This document shows positions 9,985 to 20,755 of a stretch of DNA of 64,000 nt, one piece after another. The notes under the pieces are model-generated. The model did no database searches. It was not told the origin of the DNA and saw only the letters and a program-made list of their open reading frames with translations. Both the position numbers and the translations under genes were made by a program. The DNA comes from Taudactylus pleione (taxonomy: Eukaryota > Chordata > Amphibia > Anura > Myobatrachidae): assembly GCA_031769625.1 (NCBI GenBank), contig JAUIMM010000721.1, forward strand, positions 1,889,661 through 1,953,660, written 5' to 3'. The first letter of the stretch is position 1. Each line of letters begins with the position of its first letter.

Positions 9985-11750
9985 ACAACTCTTCCGTAAG
10001 TCAATGACTCTTTACCCCATGGATAAAGTATAAAACTTCCCAAAAAGTTTGAGCCAGATTGAAGCCATGTAAACAGTTTGGACCGCGTTAGCGCTGCTTC
10101 GCTTCGATCTGAATTGTCAGATATATTATTTCCAGGCAAATTACAAATTCAAAAACATTTCAGAATAAAAAAAAAAAACACAAAACCAACTACAGCAGAA
10201 AAAGGCAGACATATAGTTTAGCGCAATGTCTTATCTGCATGTAGAGAATGTGAACTGCGAGCGTTGGTCGTTATACGGGGGAATTCAAATGTTTTTGGGT
10301 ACCCGTGGCTCCTGCCTAAAGTGACGGGAGCTGTTCAATTGTTTGGTGCTGGTCGCGACGGACGCATTCTCGCATCCAAAATACATGGGATTAGCAACGT
10401 GAAGCAGCTTCTTCCATGCAAAGCGCCAGTTAAGGCGCCAAAAGGCATGGCGCGCTTCGCTTAAGTGGGTCCAAAAGCCCTACTGTGGGTACATGTCTGC
10501 TGGTACCTCAGGAGGCTGCGAACAGAAATATGCGATAAGTAACGCTAACACCTGAATAGCTCCCGGTCACTTCAAATGTGAGATACAGGCGTCCATAACA
10601 ATTGCATTCCAACCCCCTGGAACACACGTCACGCCAAGAACAAATGTTACTAATCAGAATCTCAAATATCTGACAAATATCATCTATCTATATGGTTCCA
10701 CAAGGTACATGCACTGCCGCACGGTGAATTGTCCAGCGCTGCTCATTGCGGGAGGTTAAGCTATATATGGAATCGCAAATAGTTTACCGACAGGAAATTA
10801 CCTCAGACGCTAAATCAAGCAAACAGCAAATTCTATAGACATGAGCTGAAGAGTTTTACCTCAGTCACCCTCTGTCCTGCACAACATGTGCGTGTGCAGG
10901 AATACCAGATTCCCAGTGTAATACTATCCTACGGAAGAGGCAGATCCAGCATTATTGCGCCTCGCTCTTTCCAAGATGAAGCCTATTATTGACATCCCGG
11001 AGGTACGAGGCGCTCCATAGAAAATACATAATACGTACAAGCAGCCAATGACCTCTCTAAGACATGAGTTTAAGCTTAGAAAAACATTTACAGGGGTGGA
11101 GCTATGCCTGATAAAATGGCCGCCATCTGTGCGTGTGGTTACTAATTCCAGGAGAGTAAAAGGGAAATAGGCTCCAGCACTGCAGCAATATCAGGAGAAG
11201 ATGAATTTCTGGTATCTGTGTGATGTCTCCTGTGGGAATGAGCTGCAGCATAATCCCATTACACAGAGCTCAGACAGATCAATATCCCCGGCCGGAATTC
11301 CAGGATCATCCGTCTGTCAGTGACGGCTTCCGAAGAATCATATCAGCGCTGGTCTAAGGGGGCCATTTATCACATGGTTTGCTACTAAAATATTGTGAAA
11401 CGGATGTTTTCATACTCTTTTTACATTACATTAGTTTCACTGAAAAGTATTAAAGAGCTTTTGAAATAGTTTTCGTGAAAAAACGACTCCAAGCCCTTTA
11501 CGTCCCATTTCTTTAGCAAGCAGACCACATTTCCCACACCTGTAATGGGAATACCTGTAATAGAAAATGTGATCTGCTTGAAATGTACTAAAGGTGGAGT
11601 TGTGAAAATGTACCAGGTGGGAGCCCTGCTATAACATCGCCATCTGGGTATGGAGTTAGGAAGGGTTCCCCCCATTCCCCAGCTCCTACTCGGCTCTGAC
11701 AGGCAGAGCAGAGTCGGCCCCCTGTGATCAGCTGTGTGATCTAAATAAAT
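9985..11750. other. Longest non-tandem stretch of the left half; no gene seen
   Basis: No exon-like open frame or conserved motif recognised. A 66-codon frame at 10,264-10,464 lies in a possible interspersed repeat opening gggggaattcaaatg. An imperfect inverted repeat joins caagcagaccacattt (11,516-11,531) with aaatgtgatctgcttg (11,566-11,581). The rest could hold old repeats or non-coding elements that cannot be judged by eye. Confidence 0.4.
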
Positions 11751-11751
11751 C

Positions 11752-11815
11752 ATACATACATATATACACACACACACACATACACATATACGCACATATA
11801 CACACACACACAGTA
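11752..11815. repeat. CA/TA microsatellite
   Basis: Mixed (ca)n and (ta)n runs leading directly into the AT-rich minisatellite. Confidence 0.85.
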
Positions 11816-13023
11816 TATCCATCATATACCCAACATATATCCAACATATATCCATTATATATCCAACATATATCCGTCACATACCCAACATACTGTATAT
11901 CCAACATATATCCATTATATATCCATCATATATCCAACATACTGTATATCCATATATCCATCATATACCCAACATACTGTATATTCAACATATATCCATC
12001 ATATACCAAACATACTATATATCCATCATATATCCAACATACTGTATATCCAACATATATCCATTATATATCCAACATACTGTATATCCAACATATATCC
12101 ATCATGTGTCCAACATACTGTATATCCAACATATATCCAATATACTGTATATCCAACATATATCCAACATATATCCAATATACTGTATATCCAACATATA
12201 TCCAATATACTGTATATCCAACATATATCCAATATACTGTATATCCAACATATATCCAACATATATCCATCATGTGTCCAACATACTGTATATCCAACAT
12301 ATATCCAAAATACTGTATATCCAACATATATCCAATATACTGTATATCCAACATATATCCAACATATATCCAATATACTGTATATCCAACATATATCCAA
12401 TATACTGTATATCCAACATATATCCAATATACTGTATATCCAACATATATCCAACATATATCCATCATGTGTCCAACATACTGTATATCCAACATATATC
12501 CAAAATACTGTATATTCAACATATATCCAACATACTGTATATCCAACATATATCCATCATGTGTCCAACATACTGTATATCCAACATATATCCAACATAC
12601 TGTATATCCAACATATATCCAACATACTGTATATCCAACATATATCCAACATATATCCATCATATACCCAACATATATCCAACATACTGTATATCCAACA
12701 TATATCCAACATACTGTATATCCAACATATATCCAACATATATCCATCATATACCCAACATATATCCAACATACTGTATATCCAACATATATCCAACATA
12801 CTGTATATCCAACATATATCCAACATACTGTATATCCAACATATATCCAACATATATCCATCATATACCCAACATATATCCAACATACTGTATATCCAAC
12901 ATACTGTATATCCAACATATATCCAACATATATCCATCATGTGTCCAACATACTGTATATCCAACATAAATCCAACATATATCCATCATGTGTCCAACAT
13001 ACTGTATATCCAACATATATCCA
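11811..13023. repeat. AT-rich short-unit satellite (atatccaacat type)
   Basis: It is built from 11-bp blocks (atatccaacat, atatccatcat, atacccaacat) and a 16-bp block actgtatatccaacat, combined into larger repeating groups that end in catgtgtccaac or catatacccaac. Long open frames on both strands (up to 321 codons) follow from the stop-poor repeat and have no protein-like composition. Confidence 0.95.
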
Positions 13024-13115
13024 AGTGGAAGGAGTGTGTCTGAAGTTGTTCCCTGGTGGGAAGTCCTGAAGCTGATGATTTGCTTTATACTGACTGTGTA
13101 TCCATGGTACGCATA

Positions 13116-13635
13116 TGTGGCCGGAGGCAGACCACACGTGCGTAAAATGTTTGCCACAGCGCTGAAAGGGTTAACCCCCTGTGCTGCGGCGTCATATTTA
13201 AAGAGACAAAGGGCCCTTGGCGCCATGTTTAAATGTATTACCGGTGCTAGGCGCTGAGTGTTTAAACATAAAAACGTATTCAAGATGGTATGTGCAGCAC
13301 TGAGCCAGGACTTGTATTTAAAATGTATGATTTTAAATGTAAAATGGTTTTAATGCACTTCTCGAATATGCCTGTATAAGACATGACCAGCTTGTGACTG
13401 TAGGAAACCAGATGCTAATTGTGATTGCCTAGCAGGAGGTCTGATGAAAAGAAAGACCTGTTATGGTCAGTGAACTCTGGCTGGAAGCTTTCTGTGTGAA
13501 GGTGTGAAGACAGTCAAATGGCCAAGTCTTCCTGTGATATGTCCCTGAGATTGTCTCTTGTGTGTTTGCACTTTTGGGGAGAAAAGTGTTTGATTAATTT
13601 ATCATTTCCTGAATATTGCAGGAGACGAAAGCGAA
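13116..13635 (+). repeat. LTR fragment, plus orientation (U3 part)
   Basis: It starts tgtggccggaggcag, the reverse complement of the terminus ctgcctccggccaca at 33,739. It then follows the U3 order of the solo LTR: gggttaaccccctgtgctg, a ggcgcc block, gcgctgagtg, and the agacctgttatggtcagtga region matching 33,200-33,230. It stops before any promoter or polyadenylation region. It faces a minus-oriented fragment of the same family at 13,672-14,817. Confidence 0.7.
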
Positions 13636-13671
13636 TATTATTGCTGGTATCAAAGGATGAAAGTAAATTAC

Positions 13672-14817
13672 CAGGTCTGCACGGTAGCTTGGCAGAGGGC
13701 TTGAACTTTGAGACACGGAGCTCTTACACAGAACAGCAGGAGAACGGAATAGCGTTTTGGCGCAATTCTATTGGTCGCAGGATTGAGTCAATTGAAGTAA
13801 AGGCAAATGGTGTTTATTTGCTCAATGTCTTAAAGAAGACCCTCCCTTCCGTTTGAAGGGGAATATCACACAGAAATCAAACCGCAATTCTCCACAAAGG
13901 ATTTTCAAAGATGTACCACATACAGGAATCATATCAGCAGCTCTTCTCCTCAAAGAAGTTACAGGGTTGTACCACATACAGGGCTCACAGTCCCTCTTTT
14001 TATGTCATTCTTACACACAACATCACAGGGGGGCAAATCCACCATGTGTTCCTTCTAGCCAATCAGGCTCTCTCAGAAAACATAAATTAACAACATATTA
14101 CATTTCAAAGGAGTCACCCAAATATCCTTCTTCCTAATCCACCATCCAAACTTTATACACACACTGATTTATCATACATTATACTGTCTCCTAAAATGTT
14201 GATATAACATTTCACAGGAAATAGTAAATGACATTCATCAATCAGTTTGGCATTTCCAACCTTAACACATTCAGTGACATCCAAAAGGTTCTTAACAACA
14301 AATTGTCTTTTCAAAGGAAGTTCTGTACATGAAGGGTTTGGCTATATGACACCATTCACACCTTCACACAGAGAACTTCCAGTCATTCCTATTCATCAGA
14401 TCTCCTGCTAAGGGAATGACAATTAGCATCTTGTTTCTGCAACAATCATGAAAAAACAAAACTTTTCCCTCAGAAATGCACACACAGGAGATAGTCTCAG
14501 GCCTTTTGACTTAAATGTTACAGCCTTCTAAAACAAAACAACTTATACAATCCTTATAAGTGCATTTTCTCTACAAAATATACATTTAAACCATATAGTG
14601 CATAGCCTACTAAATATACGTTGCTTCATGCACTAATGCATTGCAGATCAGCTGCAGTGCATTACAGCAATACATATATACTTTAATACAGTTTATTATA
14701 AACCATGTGCAGTGTGCTTTTACACTGTCCTTTTATAAATGGCGCAATGGCATGAGGGTTAATCCCCTCAATGCCTTGGCAGCCATTTTAATCACATGTG
14801 GTCGGCCTCCAGCCACA
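13672..14817 (-). repeat. LTR fragment, minus orientation
   Basis: Colinear with 32,009-33,739 of the solo LTR: accaggtctgcacggtagc, then caatgtcttaaagaagaccc, cacagtccctctttttatg, gcatagccta and the terminus ctccagccaca. Read on the minus strand it has a TATA-like cataaaaag near 13,996-14,004 and an AATAAA near 13,817-13,822. The last ~290 bp of the LTR are missing. It lacks the 422-bp insertion present in the solo LTR; the single tacag at 13,977-13,981 is the empty site. Flanking pentamers do not match, so it is not a clean solo insertion. Confidence 0.75.
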
Positions 14818-15471
14818 AGCACTAATCACGGCACTCACCATTCCTAGTTTTGGGGTGCAACATGGTATGTGACCACATTGTTTAAGCCACAGGGGCTCTG
14901 CACTCAACATAATAACTAATAATAATAATAAACATAATAAATAGTGGGGTTTTGGTAAATGAATTGATCAATGCATTTAAGCTTGCAGCCCATCGTCACA
15001 GGACCCCACTTTACTGCAAGTCCCTACTCTATTGCTCAGAATTATAACATGGACACAGCCATCACATTATATATATATATATATATAAAAATAAAATCTC
15101 AAAACAAACATTTACCTGCAGCCAGCGGGCTGCTGATTGGTGCTCTCTCTGGTCAGCTGGTTGCCGGGGCTCCTGCACTGTGACCCCGGTCAGCTGTAAT
15201 GTAAACCGGCTTCTATGTTATCAGCACAGCTGACCGGGGTCATAGACCAGGAGCCCAGAGGAGAGAGATCACTGATCACCGAGGTGTTAGGTGGGGGAAT
15301 GCAGGGGGGCGGGGTGTACTGCTAGCTGCGTTGGCGCATTCGCAATGAGAATAGTGCTGTGATGACTTGCAGGGACAGGGCTTTCTCGCGATAATTATCA
15401 CACTACAATCCACATTTGAAATGCAGATTGTAGTAAATAGGAGGGTTAGACTGGTGGTGACGGACAACATA
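14818..15471. other. Spacer with inverted repeats and a TA microsatellite
   Basis: (TA)n lies at about 15,068-15,087. A foldback spans about 15,130-15,275: tgaccccggtcagctg (15,181-15,196) pairs exactly with cagctgaccggggtca (15,227-15,242), with weaker pairing outward (ggctcctg/caggagcc). A smaller hairpin (ctacaatc...gattgtag) is at about 15,402-15,433. No gene is seen. Confidence 0.55.
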
Positions 15472-15680
15472 CAGTCAGGTGCATAAATATTGGGACAGTG
15501 ACAGAATTGTCATATTTTGGCCTCTAGTCACCACCACAATGGCTTTGAAATGAAACAAACAAGATGTGCTTTACCTGCAGACTTTCAGATTTATTTTGAG
15601 GGTAATTACATCCAAATCAGGTGAACGGTGTAGGAATTACATCGGTTTCTATATTTTTAAGGGGCCAAAAGTAATGGGAC
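15472..15680 (+). repeat. Tc1 element terminal inverted repeat, left
   Basis: About 209 bp ending ggggccaaaagtaatgggac, inverted relative to 16,890-17,110. Long repeats of this kind often hold internal transposase binding sites as well as the tip; the sites themselves were not mapped. Confidence 0.9.
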
Positions 15681-15713
15681 AAACTAAACAATCCTAAATC
15701 TAACTTTCACTTT

Positions 15714-16769
15714 TTAATACGTTGTTGCAAATCCTTTGCAGGCAATTACAGCCTGAAGTCTGGAACGCATAGACATCACCAGACACTGGGTTTCATCCCT
15801 GGTGATGCTCTGCCAGGCCTCTACTGCAAATGTCTTCAGTTCCTGCTTGTTCTTGGGGCATTTTCCCTTCAGTTTTGTCTTCATCGAGTGAAATGCATGC
15901 TCAATCGGATTCAGGTCAGGGGATTGACTTGGCCATTGCATAACATTCCACTTTTTAGCCTTAAAAAACTCTTTGGTTGCTTTTGCAGTATGCTTCGGGT
16001 CATTGTCCATCTGCACTGTGAAGCGCTGTCCAATGAGTTCTGAAGCATTTGACTGAATATGAGCATATAATATTGCCCGAAACACTTCAGAATTCATTCT
16101 CCTGCTTTTGTCAGCAGTCACATCATCAATAAATACAAGGGAACCAGTTCCATTCGCAGCCATACACGCCCACGCCATGACACTACCACCACCATGCTTC
16201 ACAGATGAGGTGGTATGTTTTGGATCATGAGCAGTTCCTTTCCTTCTCCATACTCTTCTCTTCCCATCACTCTGGTACAAGTTGATCTTTGTCTCATCTG
16301 TCCATAGGATGTTGTTCCAGAACTGTAATGACTTTTTTAGATGTTGTTTGGAAAACTCTAATCTGGTCTTCCTGTTTTTGAGGCTCACCAATGGTTTACA
16401 TCTTGTGGTGAACCCTCTATATTCACTCTTGTGAAGTCTTCTCTTGATTGTTGACTTTGACACATATACACCTACCTCCTGGAGAGTGTTCTTGATTTGG
16501 CCAACTGTTGTGAAGGGGTTTTTCTTCACCAGGGAAATAATTCTTCTGTCATACACCACAGTTGTTTTCCGTGGTCTTCCGGGTCTTTTGGTGTTGCTGA
16601 GCTCTCCAATGCGTTCTTTCTTTTTAAGAATGTTCCAAACAGTTGATTTGGCCACACCTAATGTTTTTGCTATCTCTCTGATGGGTTTGTTTTGATTTTT
16701 CAGCCTAATGATGGCTTGCTTCACTGATAGTGACAGCTCTTTGGATCTCATATTGAGAGTCGACAGCAA
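15714..16769 (-). CDS. Tc1-like DDE transposase, apparently intact
   Basis: 351 codons, within the usual 340-360 of Tc1-like transposases, which cut and paste their element at TA sites. Residues 8-50 form the first helix-turn-helix (IREIAKTLGVAKSTVWNIL), followed by the hook-like KRPGRPRK at 61-68 and a second helix-turn-helix at about 72-120. The catalytic triad is complete: D158 (LWTDET), D255 (MDNDPKHTA) and E290 (SPDLNPIE), with 34 residues between the last two, as in the DD34E class. A glycine-rich patch (KHGGGSVMAW) is at 191-200. Met7 (MRSKELS) is a likelier start than Met1 because family members commonly begin there. No stop or frameshift is visible. Activity is inferred, not shown. 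Confidence 0.93.
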   Translation of the reverse strand: MLSTLNMRSKELSLSVKQAIIRLKNQNKPIREIAKTLGVAKSTVWNILKKKERIGELSNTKRPGRPRKTTVVYDRRIISLVKKNPFTTVGQIKNTLQEVGVYVSKSTIKRRLHKSEYRGFTTRCKPLVSLKNRKTRLEFSKQHLKKSLQFWNNILWTDETKINLYQSDGKRRVWRRKGTAHDPKHTTSSVKHGGGSVMAWACMAANGTGSLVFIDDVTADKSRRMNSEVFRAILYAHIQSNASELIGQRFTVQMDNDPKHTAKATKEFFKAKKWNVMQWPSQSPDLNPIEHAFHSMKTKLKGKCPKNKQELKTFAVEAWQSITRDETQCLVMSMRSRLQAVIACKGFATTY

Positions 16770-16889
16770 CTGATTCCAAATGCAAATGTCACACCTAGAA
16801 TCAACTCCAGACCTTTTACCTGCTTAATTGATAATGAAATAAGGAGGGAATAGCCCACACCTGTCCATGAAATAGCTTTTGAGTTGGTA

Positions 16890-17110
16890 GTCCCATTACT
16901 TTTGGCCCCTTAAAAAGTGGGAGACACATACAGAAACAGTTGTAATTCCTACACCGTTTACCTGATTTAGATGTAATTACCCTCAAATTAAATCTGAAAG
17001 TCTTCAGGTAAATCACATCTTGTTTGTTTCATTTCAAAGCCATTGTGGTGGTGAATAGAGGCCAAAATATGAAAATTCTGTCAATGTCCCAATATTTATG
17101 CACCTGACTG
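16890..17110 (-). repeat. Tc1 element terminal inverted repeat, right
   Basis: About 221 bp. It carries a 12-bp insertion (around cccacttttt) relative to the left repeat, next to the transposase-proximal end. Confidence 0.9.
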
Positions 17111-17129
17111 TACGTCCAATTCTGCAAGG

Positions 17130-18389
17130 GTAGTATATGTGCCTGTGTTACACCAGGAGAGAACAGTAGTATATGTGCCTGGGTTACACCAGGAGAGAAC
17201 AGTAGTGTATGTGCCTGGGTTACACCGGGAGAGAGCAGTAGTATATGTGCCTGGGTTACACCGGGAGAGAGCAGTAGTGTATGTGTCAGGGTTACACCAG
17301 GAGAGAGCAGTAGTGTATGTGCCTGGGTTACACCAGGAGAGAACAGTAGTGTATGTGCCTGGGTTATACCAGGAGAGAACTGTAGTATATGTGCCTGGGT
17401 TACACCAGGAGAGAACTGTAGTATATGCGCCTGGGTTACACCAGGAGAGAACTGTAGTATATGCGCCTGGGTTACACCAGGAGAGAACAGTAGTATATGC
17501 GCCTGGGTTACACCAGGAGAGAACAGTAGTATATGCGCCTGGGTTACACCAGGAGAGAACAGTAGTATATGCGCCTGGGTTACACCAGGAGAGAACAGTA
17601 GTGTATGCGCCTGGGTTACACCAGGAGAGAACAGTAGTGTATGCGCCTGGGTTACACCAGGAGAGAACAGTAGTGTATGCGCCTGGGTTACACCAGGAGA
17701 GAACAGTAGTGTATGCGCCTGGGTTACACCAGGAGAGAACAGTAGTGTATGCGCCTGGGTTACACCAGGAGAGAACAGTAGTGTATGCGCCTGGGTTACA
17801 CCAGGAGAGAACAGTAGTATATGCGCCTGGGTTTCACCAGGAGAGAACAGTAGTGTATGCGCCTGGGTTACACCAGGAGAGAACAGTAGTGTATGCGCCT
17901 GGGTTACACCTGGAGAGAACAGTAGTGTATGTGCCTGGGTTACACCAGGAGAGAACAGTAGTGTATGTGCCTGGGTTACACCAGGAGAGAACAGTAGTGT
18001 ATGTGCCTGGGTTACACCAGGAGAGAACAGTAGTGTATGTGCCTGGGTTACACCAGGAGAGAACAGTAGTGTATGTGCCTGGGTTACACCAGGAGAGAAC
18101 AGTAATGTATGTGCCTGGGTTACACCAGGAGAGAACAGTAATGTATGTGCCTGGGTTACACCAGGAGAGAACAGTAATATATGTGCCTGGGTTACACCAG
18201 GAGAGAACAGTAATATATGTGTCTGGGTTACACCAGGAGAGAACAGTAGTGTATGTGCCTGGGTTACACCAGGAGAGAACAGTAGTGTATGTGCCTGGGT
18301 TACACCAGGAGAGAACAGTAGTGTATGTGCCTGGGTTACACCAGGAGAGAACAGTAGTGTATGTGCCTGGGTTACACCAGGAGAGAACA
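17130..18389. repeat. 36-bp minisatellite, 35 copies
   Basis: The monomer is gtagtgtatgtgcctgggtt followed by acaccaggagagaaca. Variants are ordered along the array: gtgcctggg at both ends, gcgcctggg in the middle (about 17,420-17,930), and gtaatg/gtaata near 18,100-18,220. A unit of 12 codons keeps long frames open on both strands (453 and 429 codons), an artefact of the repeat. It begins 20 bp after the Tc1 element and ends at a second Tc1-like terminus. Confidence 0.97.
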
Positions 18390-18391
18390 TA

Positions 18392-18698
18392 CACTATATG
18401 GACAACAGTATTTGACCACACCTCCTAATTATTGAATTGAGGTGTTTCAATCAGACCTGTTGAAACAGGTGTATAAATTTATGCACGTAGCCCTGTAGTC
18501 TCGATTTGCAAACATTTGATACACAGAACTGGTCGTTCTGGGGAGCTCAGTGACTTCAAGGATGGTACTGTAATAGGAATGCGTGGTACTGTAATAGGAA
18601 TGCGTGGTACTGTAATAGGATGCCACCTTTGCAATAAGACTGTCCATGAAATTTTATCCCTGCTGGATATTCCACGGTCAACTGTAAGTGATATTATT
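18392..18698 (+). pseudogene. Truncated Tc1-like transposon relic with transposase N-terminus
   Basis: It begins with TA (18,390-18,391) then cactatatggacaacagtat, a typical Tc1-like terminus. A partial frame at 18,516-18,698 encodes GRSGELSDFK...GTVIG...CHLCNKTVHEILSLLDIPRSTVSDII, the first DNA-binding region of a Tc1-like transposase of a lineage different from the intact element. A 21-bp unit (ggtactgtaataggaatgcg + t) is tandemly repeated about 2.8 times at 18,564-18,621, adding 14 residues in frame. The catalytic domain and right end are missing; the relic stops where a hAT-like end begins. Confidence 0.8.
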
Positions 18699-18973
18699 TA
18701 GGGATATGCGCCGACCCAGTGTTTTGGTTTTGGATCTGTATCTTCTTCAAGGTTTTGGATCTGGTGTTACAAATCTACACTTGCGTCTTTTTGGTTTTGG
18801 ATCTGTATTTTTTTCTAAAAAAAAAATCATAAGAACAGCTGAAATCACATAATTTGGGCCTGTTTTTGTTCCTAGTATTAATAACCTTAATAACATTTAT
18901 TTCCTGTCAATTTTGACCACCACACAGCTCACAATATTGACTTTATCCAGTTTATAATATTACACTGCGTTTC
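18699..18973 (+). mobile_element. Fragment of hAT family end
   Basis: It opens tagggatatgcgccgaccc and continues ttttggttttggatctgtat, aacagctgaaatcacataat and ataaccttaata, matching the first ~230 bp of the full hAT at 24,785 (tagggg...gcaccggcc, ttttggatctgtattt, aacagctaaaatcacagaat). Only this end is present. It is interrupted by the 843-bp element. Confidence 0.7.
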
Positions 18974-19816
18974 CACTGAGGGCCGTATTCAATTTGAAGC
19001 AAAAAGTCCAAGACCGAACTTTTCGCCGTCATCGGAAAATCTTGCCGGCGAAAAAGTAACACGCGCGTCCCCGCGTATCCTCATATTCAATTGCAAATGT
19101 GCGAAAACTGGACCCAGGGAACTGGAAATCGCCAATAGTTCTGACAGTTTTGGTGAAATTATCCCGACACCCCCCTCTGACATGGGGGCTCACTATGGGT
19201 ACCCCCAAATAGCCCTGCTAAAGGTATTTGGGCTTTTTAATTGGTCTAAATAGGAGCTATTTAGAGTCATTGAGCAAGTGGTGAAGAAGCACATTTTGCA
19301 ACTTTTTTGGGGGAAATTTAGTCCCATCAAATTTTGGGTACATGGGGAAAATGGGTGCAAGCATAGTTCTAAATCACAATAAAGAAAAGCTTTAAAGTGC
19401 ACCAAAAAACGCACCTTCAGCAAACATCTGCCATTTAAAGAAAAACTCCCCCATACTTCCAAACCCCCCCCCCCAAAGGCCATGTCACTAGTTTTTGAGG
19501 TTGTACCCCCACTTTGAAAAAATGGGTGAAAAAATTCAAAGTGCTATTTTGGGGTATCCTTTGTGTATTCTTTTGCATTTTTTTATGCAGTTAGCGTCGT
19601 GGGGGGGGGGGGGGGTGTCCACAGGGTACAGGATGGTTCCCTCAACATTGCACTCCAATTCTGCATTATTTTCCGCCGGGTATTCATAGGCAGAACTTTT
19701 TAGCCCATCGCATTGCGTTATCGCACCGCCAAAAAGACGCTAAATTGAATACGGGGATAAGTTGAAACCAGCGAAAATGACGGCTTTACGCTGCAAATTG
19801 AATGCGGCCCTTAGTG
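18974..19816. mobile_element. 843-bp non-autonomous DNA element with CACTR ends
   Basis: The termini cactgagggccgtattcaat and, reversed, cactaagggccgcattcaat form a 23-bp inverted repeat with 2 mismatches. Both sides are flanked by TC, a possible 2-bp duplication. CACTA/G tips recall the CACTA (EnSpm) superfamily, but a 2-bp duplication is weak evidence. No transposase is encoded. It contains G15 at 19,601-19,615 and a C run near 19,466. Confidence 0.65.
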
Positions 19817-20086
19817 TCACAATACTTGTATGAATAATAATACACTGTGGTATTACTGACCGAAAGCGTCACTCACAATATTTTACGAATTATACACTTC
19901 GGTATGATGAATCTACAGCGTCACTCACAATATGGGCAACAGCGTCACAGTGCTTTGGATACATTGGGGGGGGGGGGGGGGGCCAGAACAACCCTGGATT
20001 GGCAATGATAATAACACAGCCCCCTGGACAGAGCACAGCACACACAAAAATAAATAAAAATCTATATCCAACCAGGTAAGGGTGTT
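19817..20086. other. Short spacer with diverged repeats and a G17 tract
   Basis: It contains two gcgtcactcacaatat phrases (near 19,866 and 19,917) and a run of 17 G at 19,966-19,982. Confidence 0.5.
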
Positions 20087-20755
20087 CGTAAATGCTGGCA
20101 AGATGCTGGACCAGGTCATTGTCAATAAATGCCGGAGTCACCGCCAATTAGCATTGCCAGCATTTACTGACTGTGACCTGGTCCAGTGTCTCTCCAGCAT
20201 TTATGGATATTGTCCAGCATTTATTGACAGTGACCTGATCCAGTGTCTCTCCAGCATTTATGGATATTGTCCAGCATTTATTGACAGTGACCTGATCCAG
20301 TGTCTCTCCAGCATTTACTAAAATGGTGACCTGGTCCATCATCTCTCCAGCATTTACAGATATGGTTCAGCATCTACCCAGCATTTACTGACTGTGACCT
20401 GCTCCAGTGTCTCTCCAGCATCTACGGACAATAACCTGGTCTAGCGTATCTCTAGCATTTACTGACACTGTGACCTGGTCCAGCATCTCTCCAGCATTTA
20501 CAGATATGGTTCAGCCTCTACCCAGCATTTACTGACAGTGACCTTCTCGAGTGTCTCTCAGCATCTACGGACAATAACCTGGTCTAGCGTATCTCCAGCA
20601 TTTACGGACACTGTGACCTGGTCCAGCATCTCTCCAGCATTTACAGATATGGTTCAGCCTCTACCCAGCATTTACAGACACTGTGACCTGGTCCAGCATC
20701 TCTGCAGAAAATTCTGACGGTTGTCTGGTGTAGAGCTTCTCCGGCACTTACTGAC
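20087..20755. repeat. Imperfect 57-bp minisatellite with an inverted leading unit
   Basis: The core is gtgacctggtccagtgtctc then tccagcatttac, with two related half-units per ~57 bp and many substitutions. The first unit (about 20,087-20,132: aaatgctggcaagatgctgg then accaggtcattg) runs in the opposite direction to the rest, so the array changes polarity at its left border. Confidence 0.85.

Larger units (their letters stand above)
15472..17110 (-). mobile_element. Complete Tc1/mariner transposon, 1,639 bp
   Basis: It is flanked by TA dinucleotides (15,470-15,471 and 17,111-17,112), the target duplication of Tc1/mariner elements. The terminal inverted repeats are long: 15,472-15,680 and 16,890-17,110, both starting cagtcaggtgcataaatatt. 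By eye they differ at about 11 positions plus a 12-bp indel. The repeats bracket a single intact transposase gene on the minus strand. Length and arrangement are those of a full autonomous element. Confidence 0.95.

Noticed and set aside
10264..10464. 66-codon frame as a possible small gene
   Set aside because: No homology recognised; the sequence has the look of an interspersed repeat and lacks supporting signals.
12026..13069. Several open frames up to 321 codons on both strands
   Set aside because: Low-complexity YPT/YCISN-type translations of the AT-rich satellite, open in multiple frames at once.
17029..18428. Overlapping 453- and 429-codon open frames on opposite strands
   Set aside because: They are produced by a 36-bp tandem repeat (multiple of 3) without stops on either strand; no start context, splice sites or protein family.
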